64,000 bases of DNA from CAZWCE01 sp964632505 (GTDB lineage: Bacteria; Planctomycetota; Planctomycetia; Pirellulales; Thermoguttaceae), in contig CAZWCE010000004.1 of the NCBI GenBank assembly GCA_964632505.1, positions 241,507-305,506 of the forward strand, read 5' to 3'. The position numbers and the translations under genes were made by a program. The stretch's first letter is position 1. Each line of letters opens with the position of its first letter. Shown here piece by piece: positions 19,470 to 28,428 of this stretch. Under the pieces are notes generated by a model, which did not search any database, had not been told where the DNA came from, and saw only the letters and a program-made list of their open reading frames with translations.

Positions 19470-21872
19470 ATGCGATCCGGTCTTTTTTGGGGAATTCTCC
19501 CGATCATGCTGGTTGTCCCGATCTTCCTTTCCGGAGAAGAAACGCGCGGCGATGAACTCGATCCGGCGAAGGTGAAGCGCGCGATCGATGGGGCGATCCG
19601 CTATCTGAGGGGCGCCCAGCAGGAGGACGGGTCCTGGCCGGAGTGGAATGCGCGTGAGAAATGTGGGGCCACGGCGCTTTGTACGCTGGCTCTTCTGAAT
19701 GCGGGTGTCCCGAAAGAGGATCCGGCGATCGAACGCGCGCTCTTCTATCTGCGTGGTTTTCAAGCCTCTCAGGTCAACAGCACGTACTCGGTCGCCCTGC
19801 AGACGATGGTCTTCTGTGCGGCGCATCCGCAGCGCGATCTGGCGGCGATTCGCCAAAATGTCCGGTGGCTGGAGAAAACGCAAACCAGAACCGAGAAACA
19901 GGGAATGGGAGGGTGGTCTTATCAGGGGAACGCGAGGAGCGACAACTCGAATTCCCAGTTCGCCGTGTTGGCCCTTTACGAAGCGGAGCGTGTGGGGATT
20001 TCGGCGGAGATGCGCACCTGGCGGATGGCGAACCAGTATTGGCGTCGCGGACAGAACGAAGACGGTTCCTGGGGGTACATTCCGAATCCCGAAAAAGGGA
20101 GTAGCCAAGGTACCGGCAGCATGACCTGCGCGGGCATCGCGGGATTGGCCGTCACCTCGAAACTGGTCGAAGAGGGTGGAGCCGAGGTCGAGGGCGAACA
20201 GATCCGGTGCTGCCTCGATCGGGAGGAAGAAGGCGCCTCGCGGTTGGAAGAAGCCCTCGATTGGATGGCCGATCATTTCAGCGTGAGGCATAATCCCGGC
20301 ACCCCGGCCGACTTGAATTTCTGGCTCTATTACTATCTTTACGGACTCGAACGAGCCGGGAGACTCACCTCCCGAAGGTTTATCGGCGAACACGACTGGT
20401 ACCGGGAAGGAACCGACTTCCTCTTGAAACGGAAGGGAGAACTGGTCGATTACTGGTCGGGCAAGGGGAATCTCGAATCGAAGGATCACATCGTCACCTC
20501 GCTGGCCCTGTTGTTCCTTTCCAAGGGACGGCGTCCGGTCTTGCTCTCGAAACTGCGGGTCCCCGGCGATCCCTCGTGGAATGTACATCCGAACGACGTG
20601 AACCACCTGACCCGTTACGTTGAATCGCAGTGGAAACTCGATCTGGTCGGCCAAACGATCGACATCGACTCGGCTTCGGTCGATGAGCTGCTCCAGTCTC
20701 CGGTGCTCTATCTTTGTGGCGATGAGGATCCCCTCCCCTCGGATCCCTCCCGGCGGAAAGCGATCGTCGAGAAACTCCGCGACTATCTGGACCAGGGAGG
20801 CTTTCTCTTCGCCGACGCCCTCCAGGAAGGGGAAGCCTTCGATCAGGCCTTCCGCGATCTGGTGGATCAGATGCTTCCCGAGCCGGAATACCAGCTCCGT
20901 GTCTTGCCGCCGGAGCACCCGATCTGGCGGGCGGAAACGCCGATCGCCCCGGAACAGCTTCGCAAAATCGAGGGGGTGGACTTCGGATGCCGAACCAGCG
21001 TGATCTACAGTCCGCCGGTCGGGGGAACGCAACTTCGACCTTCACTTTCATGCTTGTGGGAACTTTCGAGGCCGGAAAGGGGGGTGGAGTATCCCGGTCC
21101 GGTTCGGGCGAAAATCGAAGGCGGATTGCACCTCGGCATCAATGTGCTGGCGTACGCGACCAATCGCGAGCTGAAGTTCAAGTACGAGATTCCCGCTTCC
21201 GTGACCGAGGCGTTGGCCTCCCAGGGTCGGAAGCGGGGGTATTTGACGATCGCGCTGTTGCAACACCCCGGTGGGGCGAACGCAGCACCGCGTGCCATTC
21301 CTCGACTCTTACGATGGATCTCCCGGGAATTGGATGTGCCCGTGGAGGTCCGCGCGCCGCGCGTCGGCATGACGCAAGAGGCGCTCTTCGATTATCCCAT
21401 TCTGTACATGCACGGTCGCACCGCTTTCCGATGGAACGACGCCCAACGCAAATCCCTCAGGACTTTTCTCCAGCGAGGCGGTTTCTTGTTCGCCAATTCC
21501 ATTTGTGCCTCCGAGGCGTTCACACAATCGTTCCGACGGGAAATGTCGGAATTATTCCCCCAAAAGGAACTGGCCGACATTGAGGCGGGGGATTCTCTTC
21601 TAGGGGAAAAGTACGGAGGATTCGACCTGGAGGAAGTCACGCTCCGCATCCCTCAACGGCGACGAGGCGAAGGAACGGAAGTTGCCGAACGCACCGGTCC
21701 TCCGGATCTTGAGGGTATTCGCATTGAGGATCGTTGGGCCGTGGTCTTTTCTCCATTTGATGTCAGTTGCGCGCTGGAAAAATCCAACTCTTTAGAATGC
21801 AAGGGCTATAATCAGGAAGATGCTCTGAGAATCGCACTGAACGCCGTTCTTTACGCTCTGGAACATTTGTGA
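19470..21872 (+). CDS. Secreted terpene-cyclase-like repeat protein with two DUF4159 domains
   Basis: 800 residues. A signal peptide (about 1-28) precedes an alpha/alpha-barrel region with prenyltransferase/squalene-cyclase type QW motifs, QQEDGSW near 50 and QNEDGSW near 195. Two DUF4159-like units follow, about 365-570 and 590-800. Both contain a central PVLYLCG/PILYMHG strand, a DQGGFLFAD/QRGGFLFAN loop and a closing INVLAYATN/LNAVLYALE. DUF4159 proteins are common beside MoxR-DUF58-BatA operons, and this gene is divergent from exactly such an operon. No enzymatic activity is predicted; the Asp residues needed for cyclase chemistry are not apparent. Confidence 0.8.
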   Translation: MRSGLFWGILPIMLVVPIFLSGEETRGDELDPAKVKRAIDGAIRYLRGAQQEDGSWPEWNAREKCGATALCTLALLNAGVPKEDPAIERALFYLRGFQASQVNSTYSVALQTMVFCAAHPQRDLAAIRQNVRWLEKTQTRTEKQGMGGWSYQGNARSDNSNSQFAVLALYEAERVGISAEMRTWRMANQYWRRGQNEDGSWGYIPNPEKGSSQGTGSMTCAGIAGLAVTSKLVEEGGAEVEGEQIRCCLDREEEGASRLEEALDWMADHFSVRHNPGTPADLNFWLYYYLYGLERAGRLTSRRFIGEHDWYREGTDFLLKRKGELVDYWSGKGNLESKDHIVTSLALLFLSKGRRPVLLSKLRVPGDPSWNVHPNDVNHLTRYVESQWKLDLVGQTIDIDSASVDELLQSPVLYLCGDEDPLPSDPSRRKAIVEKLRDYLDQGGFLFADALQEGEAFDQAFRDLVDQMLPEPEYQLRVLPPEHPIWRAETPIAPEQLRKIEGVDFGCRTSVIYSPPVGGTQLRPSLSCLWELSRPERGVEYPGPVRAKIEGGLHLGINVLAYATNRELKFKYEIPASVTEALASQGRKRGYLTIALLQHPGGANAAPRAIPRLLRWISRELDVPVEVRAPRVGMTQEALFDYPILYMHGRTAFRWNDAQRKSLRTFLQRGGFLFANSICASEAFTQSFRREMSELFPQKELADIEAGDSLLGEKYGGFDLEEVTLRIPQRRRGEGTEVAERTGPPDLEGIRIEDRWAVVFSPFDVSCALEKSNSLECKGYNQEDALRIALNAVLYALEHL

Positions 21873-22061
21873 TCTTTCGGTGATTTCTTTTCAAAGGGAT
21901 CCCGAGAACGCTCTATAGAGAAGGTATATTTTTAGTGACCCGTAATATTGAAGTACGGGTTTCCGTGAGGGAGAAGCCGCCCGAAGGGAGAGTCGACCTC
22001 GTTCTTTCGGGTGTTTCCCCATCGACTTTTTTTGACCGGATCTTCCCGATCGGATTTCGTC

Positions 22062-23426
22062 ATGATTAATGTAGATGATCTGTACCGAGAAGGATTGGTG
22101 CTGATGAAACGCCGGAACTACGACGCGGCGATTCATCTTTTTGCACGAACCCTGGAGCTGAATCCCCAGATGCGCGAGACGCACTTTTCGCTCGCCGAGG
22201 CCTACGATCGGATGGGACGTTCGAGCGAGGCGATCGAGACTTTTGAGAAAGTGCTGGAGTTCAACGAGAAGGATGAGATCGCGCATTTCAATATCGGCTG
22301 CATCTATCGGAAGATGGGGAAGGTCGATCAGGCACAGGAAAGCTATACCCGCGCGCTGGAGCTGAAGCCGACCTATTCGAAAGCCTATTACAACCGCGGG
22401 CTGCTCCAATTCGCACGCGGCAATATCTACGAAGCGATGGAGGACTTCAACAAGGCGGTGGAGACCGATCCATTCGATGCCGACACCTACGTGGCGCGTG
22501 GATTGGCCTACGTCGTCGGCAACCGGCTCAAAGAAGCGCTGGCCGATTACGACAAGGCGATCGACCTGGACAAGAACCACCTCAAGGCGCACGGGAACAG
22601 GGGAAATGCTCTGGAGATGCTCAAGCGTTTCGACGAAGCCCTCGAAGAATACGATATCGTCATCTCGCTCGCTCCGGAAGATTACAAAGCCCATGTGAAC
22701 CGAGCCTATGTTTGCCTGAAAGTCGGTTTGTTCAAGGAGGCGCTCGATCATTATTCCCGTGCCATCGAGATCGATCCCCGAAAGTCCAAGTCTTATGCAT
22801 GCCGGGGAAAAATATACTTCCGGCTCAAGGAATACGACAAGGCCCTGAGCGACCTGGACAACGCCATCAAATTGAAACCTCATGACACCAATGCGATCTT
22901 CGAGCGGGGCTGTGTCTATTTCGCCAAAAAAATGTGGGAAGAAGCACTCGACGATTTCAATAAGATCATCCGCAATGAACCCAAAAACGACGTCTATTGG
23001 CTGCACCGGGGAAGGACCCATGTCAAACGCGGCGATTTCGAATCCGGAATCCGCGATTTCTCCGAAGCGCTGAAAATCAAAAACGGCGAAGCCGAATACC
23101 TGTGCGCCCGCGGCAAGGCATTCACGGAACTCGAGGAAGACGATCTGGCGATGACCGATTACAACAACGCCATCGATAGCGACCCGGGTTATGCCCCCGC
23201 CTATTCCGGACGCGGCATGCTCCTGTTGGAAAAGGAAAAATTCGAGGAGAGCATCGCCGATTTTTCCAAGGCGTTGGAACTGGACCCCATGAATATCGAG
23301 GCACGCAAAACCCGATGCGAACTTTATGTCCTGCTTGGTAAAAAATCCCAGGCCGAGAAGGATCGGGCCGCGCTGAAACGAATGGGCTCGGAAGCGACGC
23401 CGGTCGCCGGCGGGGCCGCGAAATAG
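22062..23426 (+). CDS. Tetratricopeptide repeat protein, copy 1
   Basis: 454 residues from ATG 22062 (MINVDDLYREG); the frame is open further upstream, but TPR helices begin immediately after this start. At least twelve consecutive 34-residue TPR units fill the protein, with consensus positions such as AYYNRGL, AHGNRGNALEML and YACRGKIYF. No signal peptide or other domain is present, so it is probably a cytosolic scaffold. It is clearly paralogous to the next gene, colinear repeat by repeat. It lies 189 nt downstream of the DUF4159 gene and may share its transcript. Confidence 0.85.
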   Translation: MINVDDLYREGLVLMKRRNYDAAIHLFARTLELNPQMRETHFSLAEAYDRMGRSSEAIETFEKVLEFNEKDEIAHFNIGCIYRKMGKVDQAQESYTRALELKPTYSKAYYNRGLLQFARGNIYEAMEDFNKAVETDPFDADTYVARGLAYVVGNRLKEALADYDKAIDLDKNHLKAHGNRGNALEMLKRFDEALEEYDIVISLAPEDYKAHVNRAYVCLKVGLFKEALDHYSRAIEIDPRKSKSYACRGKIYFRLKEYDKALSDLDNAIKLKPHDTNAIFERGCVYFAKKMWEEALDDFNKIIRNEPKNDVYWLHRGRTHVKRGDFESGIRDFSEALKIKNGEAEYLCARGKAFTELEEDDLAMTDYNNAIDSDPGYAPAYSGRGMLLLEKEKFEESIADFSKALELDPMNIEARKTRCELYVLLGKKSQAEKDRAALKRMGSEATPVAGGAAK

Positions 23427-23522
23427 GAGATCCCGCCGAATGCGAAGACGAATGCCCGGAGATCATGGATCCGACCTTACATCCCGCGGTGAACTCCATC
23501 CTTGGCAGCGACGAAGTGACGA

Positions 23523-24884
23523 GTGGACGATATGCTAGAAGCCGAGAACATCTACAAACAAGGCGCCCGGCTTGCCGACCGTAACAAGCTGGAGGACGCC
23601 ATCAAGTATTTCCAGGCGACGATCGAGCAGGATCCGCACTTCGCCGAGGCTTACTTCTCGCTGGGCAATGTCTACGAATTGCAAAATCGTCATGAGGAAG
23701 CGCTCCAGTGCTACGAACAGCTCTTGGAAATCCATCCCGAGGAGCCGGCCGTTTTCTTCAACCGGGGATGTGTCTACCGCCATATGGGCGATCTGGAAAA
23801 CGCCATCGAGCAGTATACCCAGGCGATCGTTCTAAAGCAGGATTACTTCGAGGCCTATTACAACCGGGGACTGATCCACTTCTCCCTCGGGAACATTTAT
23901 GAATCGATGGAAGACTATAATCGGGCCATCGAAACGTCGCCTTTCGATCCCGATGCCTACGTCGCCCGGGGGCTCGGTTACATCGTGACCAACCGCATCG
24001 GCGAGGCGATCGCCGATTACGATCGGGCGATCGAGCTGGATCCGAACCACCTGCGTGCGCACGGGAACCGCGGCAATGCCCTGGAAATGCTCGGCGATCT
24101 CGGCGGGGCGCTCGAGGAGTACGACAAGGTCCTGCAGTTTTCCCCGCGGGATTACAAGGCGTACTTCAACCGCGGCTTCGTCAGCTATCGGATGGGATTG
24201 CATGAAATGGCCGCCAAGTGCTACTCGAAGGCGATCGAGATCAATCCCAAAAAAGCCAAGGCCTACACGCAACGGGGAAAGTGTTACCAGAAATTGCGCC
24301 GATTCAAAAAAGCACTGACCGATTTCGACGAAGCGATCCGGCTGAGCCCGCGCGATATCGAAGCGCACATCGGACGGGGCCGCACCAAGACCGCCGCGGC
24401 CGATCCCAGGGGAGCGATCGAAGATTTCAATCAGGCGATCCGCATGCAACCCGATCATGCAGAAGCCTGGTTCCATCGAGGCCACACTCATGCCAAGCTG
24501 GGGGCTCTGCCTTCGGCGATCGAGGATTATTCAGAGGCCTTGAAACTGGATCCGAACAACGCAATGTACCTCTGCTCCCGAGGCACCGCACACACCAAGG
24601 AGGGACGACTCGAGATGGCGCTGCGCGATTTCCAGGCCGCCATCGAACACCATCCCAATTATCCGCCCGCCTATTACAACCGCGGCCTCGTGCAAAAGGT
24701 GCTCGGAAACGTCAAGGAGAGCATCAACGATTTCAGCAAGACGATCAAGCTCGACCCTAAGAACGCCGCCGCGTACAAAAGTCGGGCCATGTCGTATCAG
24801 GAACTCGGGGAAACTGCCAGGGCGGAACGGGATCTGAAGCGTGCCGGCGAGCTGAATCCCAAACTGGTCGAAACCGCGCGGTAG
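23523..24884 (+). CDS. Tetratricopeptide repeat protein, copy 2
   Basis: 453 residues from GTG 23523, or 450 from ATG 23532 (MLEAENIYKQG), which aligns better with copy 1. About twelve TPR units cover the whole length. Segments such as AYYNRGL, GNIYESMEDYNRAIET, DAYVARGL and AHGNRGNALEML are near-identical to copy 1 at the same positions, so the pair arose by duplication of a complete gene. No export signal is seen. The gap between the two genes is 96 nt without a terminator, so co-transcription is likely. Confidence 0.85.
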   Translation: MDDMLEAENIYKQGARLADRNKLEDAIKYFQATIEQDPHFAEAYFSLGNVYELQNRHEEALQCYEQLLEIHPEEPAVFFNRGCVYRHMGDLENAIEQYTQAIVLKQDYFEAYYNRGLIHFSLGNIYESMEDYNRAIETSPFDPDAYVARGLGYIVTNRIGEAIADYDRAIELDPNHLRAHGNRGNALEMLGDLGGALEEYDKVLQFSPRDYKAYFNRGFVSYRMGLHEMAAKCYSKAIEINPKKAKAYTQRGKCYQKLRRFKKALTDFDEAIRLSPRDIEAHIGRGRTKTAAADPRGAIEDFNQAIRMQPDHAEAWFHRGHTHAKLGALPSAIEDYSEALKLDPNNAMYLCSRGTAHTKEGRLEMALRDFQAAIEHHPNYPPAYYNRGLVQKVLGNVKESINDFSKTIKLDPKNAAAYKSRAMSYQELGETARAERDLKRAGELNPKLVETAR

Positions 24885-25041
24885 CCCTTCTCTCGGACAC
24901 TTGACCGAACATCCTTTGCCGGCAGTTCTGCTTCACCGGAGGCACGACTTTTTCCGGCGATCTTCAGGAAGAAACGTCCGACATTCTCTCTCTTCCTATT
25001 CGGGTTTGGCTCGTTCGCTCCGTTTCGTTCTTTTTTCACAC

Positions 25042-25071
25042 TTGAAATGTCGCTTCGTTCTATGCCATAAT
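25042..25071 (+). promoter_or_regulatory. Sigma70-type promoter for the HzsA-related gene
   Basis: TTGAAA (25042-25047), 18-nt spacer, CATAAT (25066-25071), about 50 nt ahead of the ATG at 25121. It is a good match to the housekeeping consensus in the only gap available for this transcript. Confidence 0.55.
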
Positions 25072-25120
25072 GGCGGAGGTTGCTCTTTTTTATCTTTTTC
25101 CATCTTCGTTGGAGATTCTC

Positions 25121-27517
25121 ATGAACGCCGCCCATTCCTTTTTCCGTGGCTTCATTTCCTGTTTGTTGCTCTTATGGTTGGCCGAAGCCCTGTCGGCAGC
25201 GGACGATTTCGCTCCCCCCACCGAGGTTGCGTCCCCGGAGCCGGATGCGGGGCTCGATCGTTTTCACCCGGAGACCGCCGAGCGTCTTCGCGAAGCATTC
25301 GACCTCGAGAAGATCGTCTTCATCAAAAGGCCGACCTTCCAATCGTCCCACTACTACACCGATTTCATCGACGGAACCCGCTTCTTCGGGACGGATCTCT
25401 GTCTGCTCGATCTGAAAACGGGGCAAGTCGATTCGATTCTGCCGGAAAAGATGAAAAAGGGACTGATCAACCGCATCGATCTCTCCTACGATGCGCAGCG
25501 CATCGTCTTCGACTGGAAGGCGGATCAGCAGAGCGGATTCCATCTTTGGGAAATCGGCATCGACGGCACCGATTGCCGGCGGCTGACTTTTCCTCCAGCG
25601 GATGAAAAAGAGATCTCCCGGAAATATCACCTCTTCGAAGAAAAACCTTGGCACTGGATCCGCTACCCCTTCAAATACCCGATCGACTTCGGTGTCTATG
25701 GCCATTGGAACGACGATCTGCACCCCTGCTACCTTCCCGACGGGGGAATCGCCTTTGTTTCGACCCGATGCCGGTACGGTATCCTGTGCGATGGTCCCGA
25801 TGTTTTAACCACGACCGTGCTGCATCGTATCGATGCCGATGGAGATCATCTCGAGATGCTCTCCAACTCCTCCGTTTCGGAGGCGAACCCGACGATGACC
25901 GACGACGGTCGCATACTTTACACGCGATGGGAATACATCGATAAGGGGGCCTCTTGCGTGAAGTGCCTCTGGTCGATGCGTGTGGACGGTTCCGCTTCGG
26001 CGGAAGTCTACGGCAACGATCTGGCGATGCCGCCGTCGATCGTGCATGCACGACAGATTCCCGGCGAGGCGAATCTTTTCGTGGCGACCGCGGCACCGCA
26101 CTGCCCCCAGACCGGCGTGGGGGGATTGATCCGGATCGATACGACCAAGGACACCCGAACCGAAGCGGCCATGGAAAACCTCACGCCGGAGACCTCGATC
26201 GAGTACGAAGGCTGGTTCGACCACCCCTGGACGGAAGAGGAAGAGGACAAGGAAAGAAAACGCTGGCTCCGGGCGACGGGCCCCCACTTCGCCGATCCGT
26301 ATCCGCTCGATGCGGGAACGCTGATGATGACCTGTCAGCGAAGCCGCGACGAAATGTGGCTGGATCCCGACGGCTACGACCTTTGCGTCTACTTCGGTCC
26401 CGGGGAATATGAACCGCTGTTCGAAGCGGGCGGCACCAGTTGCTGGGTCCCGATTCCCGTTCGCCCGCGCGAGGTTCCCTCGATCCAGGCGATGCCTGAG
26501 AATCCGCTGTTGGCCGAGCGCGAAATCGCCGGTCATCCGGTGGCGCAATGCATTGTGACGGATGTCTATCACGGACTCGAGGGTGTCGAGTCGGGCACGG
26601 TCAAATACATCCGCATCAACGAGCAGGTCCCGCGTCCTTGGGCAGCGCGAAGAACATGGGAGGATGTCTACGTCGACAACTACGACCAACAACATGCGGC
26701 GGTCGGCGCGACCCATCTCGGCCTGAAGGCGCAGTGGGGCATCGTTCCGGTCGAGGAAGACGGATCGGCGAACTTTTATGTCCCGGCCAATCGGAACATT
26801 TTCTTCCAGGTGCTCGATGAAAACTTCCAGGAACTGCAACGGGAACGAACGTTCGTCAACTACATGCCCGGCGAGGTGCGATCCTGCATCGGGTGCCACG
26901 AACGCCCCGGCGACGCCCCCGGAGGCGTCTTACGGACAAGCCCCCTGGCGATGCGACGGCTCCCCTCCTCCCCCGGTCCCCAACCCGGAGAAGAAACCGG
27001 GCGTCGGTGCCTCGATTTCCAGGCCGATATTCAACCGATCCTCGACGAACACTGCATCGAATGCCACAATGCCGAAGGCGAGGAGCACGAGGGGAAAGTG
27101 ACCGATCTCGATCTTCGGGGGATTCCGACACGCATCTTCAGTATTTCGTACGAAAATCTCATTGGGCAGAAGTGCTCCCGAGACGATTCCTACGAAGTCG
27201 AAAATCGCGACTTGGTCGGGCCGCTCATCCGCGAGATCCGTCCCAAGGTCGGCAATGCGGAGTATCTTGCTCCGAAGACGCTCGGTTCGACCCAGGCACG
27301 TCTTGTCACGATTCTGCGTGAAGGCCATTACGATTGCCGCCTCAGTGAGGAAGAAATGGTGCGGCTGACCACCTGGATCGATTCCAACTGCCAGTATTAT
27401 GGAACCTATTGGGGGCGAAAGAATGTGAAGTTCCGCGATCATCCCAACTTCCGTCCCGAAGTGACCTTCGCCGAAACGATCGCCACCGAGGCCCCCTTGC
27501 CGGACGATCAACGATGA
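25121..27517 (+). CDS. HzsA-related secreted beta-propeller di-heme cytochrome
   Basis: 798 residues from ATG 25121 (GGAGA 8 nt upstream), with a signal peptide ending EALSAA. Residues 60-380 form a PD40/TolB-like propeller (LDLKTGQVDSIL, DGTDCRRLTF, HPCYLPDGGIAF, DDGRILYTRWEY). The middle carries the TDVYHGLEGVESGTVKYIRI segment typical of proteins related to hydrazine synthase subunit A. Two haem motifs follow: CIGCH at 589-593 and CIECH at 645-649. Relatives are frequent in non-anammox planctomycetes, so hydrazine synthesis is not implied. The stop overlaps the next start as ATGA. A degenerate relative lies at 59102-60333. Confidence 0.72.
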   Translation: MNAAHSFFRGFISCLLLLWLAEALSAADDFAPPTEVASPEPDAGLDRFHPETAERLREAFDLEKIVFIKRPTFQSSHYYTDFIDGTRFFGTDLCLLDLKTGQVDSILPEKMKKGLINRIDLSYDAQRIVFDWKADQQSGFHLWEIGIDGTDCRRLTFPPADEKEISRKYHLFEEKPWHWIRYPFKYPIDFGVYGHWNDDLHPCYLPDGGIAFVSTRCRYGILCDGPDVLTTTVLHRIDADGDHLEMLSNSSVSEANPTMTDDGRILYTRWEYIDKGASCVKCLWSMRVDGSASAEVYGNDLAMPPSIVHARQIPGEANLFVATAAPHCPQTGVGGLIRIDTTKDTRTEAAMENLTPETSIEYEGWFDHPWTEEEEDKERKRWLRATGPHFADPYPLDAGTLMMTCQRSRDEMWLDPDGYDLCVYFGPGEYEPLFEAGGTSCWVPIPVRPREVPSIQAMPENPLLAEREIAGHPVAQCIVTDVYHGLEGVESGTVKYIRINEQVPRPWAARRTWEDVYVDNYDQQHAAVGATHLGLKAQWGIVPVEEDGSANFYVPANRNIFFQVLDENFQELQRERTFVNYMPGEVRSCIGCHERPGDAPGGVLRTSPLAMRRLPSSPGPQPGEETGRRCLDFQADIQPILDEHCIECHNAEGEEHEGKVTDLDLRGIPTRIFSISYENLIGQKCSRDDSYEVENRDLVGPLIREIRPKVGNAEYLAPKTLGSTQARLVTILREGHYDCRLSEEEMVRLTTWIDSNCQYYGTYWGRKNVKFRDHPNFRPEVTFAETIATEAPLPDDQR

Positions 27518-28416
27518 CCGACCGCCCCGACCAGGCTCCTTTAGAAACGCAAACGTCGAAGCGACGCAGCCGAAGAAAATTTCTCGGCTACGCCGGCGCG
27601 CTGACCCTCGGCGGGGGATTTGCCGGGTATGCCGGAGGGTATGAACGGCTGCAATGTCAATTCAATCATTATCGAATTGCCGTGCCGCGGCTGCCGAAAC
27701 CGTTCCAGGGGCTGCGCGTTCTTCACGTAAGCGACATCCACTACGGTTTCTTCTTCGACCGATCGCGATTGAAGGAGATGATCGCTCGAATCTCCGAAGT
27801 GCCCAAGGACGTGATCGTCGCCACGGGCGATTTCGTGGCCGAATTGCGGGCTCCCGAGCAGGTAAAGGAATTCTGGTCGATCTTTCGTGAGCTGGAAGCG
27901 CCCGGGGGAGTTTTCTCCGTGTTGGGAAATCACGACCACTGGAACTTCGAAGAGACGGCTTTGGAATGTCTCGCCGAAAGTGGGCAAGATCTCTACGGGA
28001 AGGTCTCGCGAATCGAGCGCGAGGGAGAGCGGTTGTGGCTGGCCGGAGCAAGGGACTTTCAAACCCAACCGCAACGGGTCGATCCGCTGCTCGAAGAGAT
28101 TCCCCCGAAAGAATGCCGCGTGGTGCTGGCCCACAATCCCGACTCGGCCGATACCGTCTCCTCTCGGCGCGTCGACCTTTTCCTCTGCGGCCATACCCAT
28201 GGCGGGCAAGTTCGGCTTCCCGGGCTGGGGGCGGTCGTGCTTCCGGTCCGCAACCGCAGCTACGTTTCGGGGAAAGTGCGTTCGCAACGCGGGGACCGGG
28301 TCTTCATCTCCCGGGGAATCGGGTGCACCGGCTTGCCGATCCGTTTTCTGGCCCCTCCGGAAATCCCCATCCTGGAACTGGTCCGCGGGGCGAGCGGCGC
28401 GGATCCCCATTCCTGA
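27514..28416 (+). CDS. Tat-exported metallophosphoesterase
   Basis: 300 residues; the ATG at 27514 overlaps the preceding TGA (ATGA), indicating translational coupling. The N-terminus has a twin-arginine motif (SRRKFLGYAG, residues 19-28) and a hydrophobic stretch. Calcineurin-like metal ligands are all present: SDIHYG (D74, H76), TGDF (D106), GNHDHW (N139, H140) and GHTHGG (H227, H229). This is the YaeI/LpxH-like group; substrates may be phosphodiesters of lipids or nucleotides, but this is open. The gene is convergent with the one ending at 28429, 12 nt away. Confidence 0.88.
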   Translation: MTDRPDQAPLETQTSKRRSRRKFLGYAGALTLGGGFAGYAGGYERLQCQFNHYRIAVPRLPKPFQGLRVLHVSDIHYGFFFDRSRLKEMIARISEVPKDVIVATGDFVAELRAPEQVKEFWSIFRELEAPGGVFSVLGNHDHWNFEETALECLAESGQDLYGKVSRIEREGERLWLAGARDFQTQPQRVDPLLEEIPPKECRVVLAHNPDSADTVSSRRVDLFLCGHTHGGQVRLPGLGAVVLPVRNRSYVSGKVRSQRGDRVFISRGIGCTGLPIRFLAPPEIPILELVRGASGADPHS

Positions 28417-28428
28417 AAGTCGAGAGCA

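Noticed and set aside
19452..21032. 526-codon open frame on the minus strand
   Set aside because: Antisense of the DUF4159 protein, which shows signal peptide and conserved motifs.
25121..27517. Hydrazine synthase, implying anammox metabolism
   Set aside because: Only family-level similarity; no hydrazine synthase beta/gamma genes or hydrazine dehydrogenase nearby, and HzsA-related proteins are common in ordinary planctomycetes.
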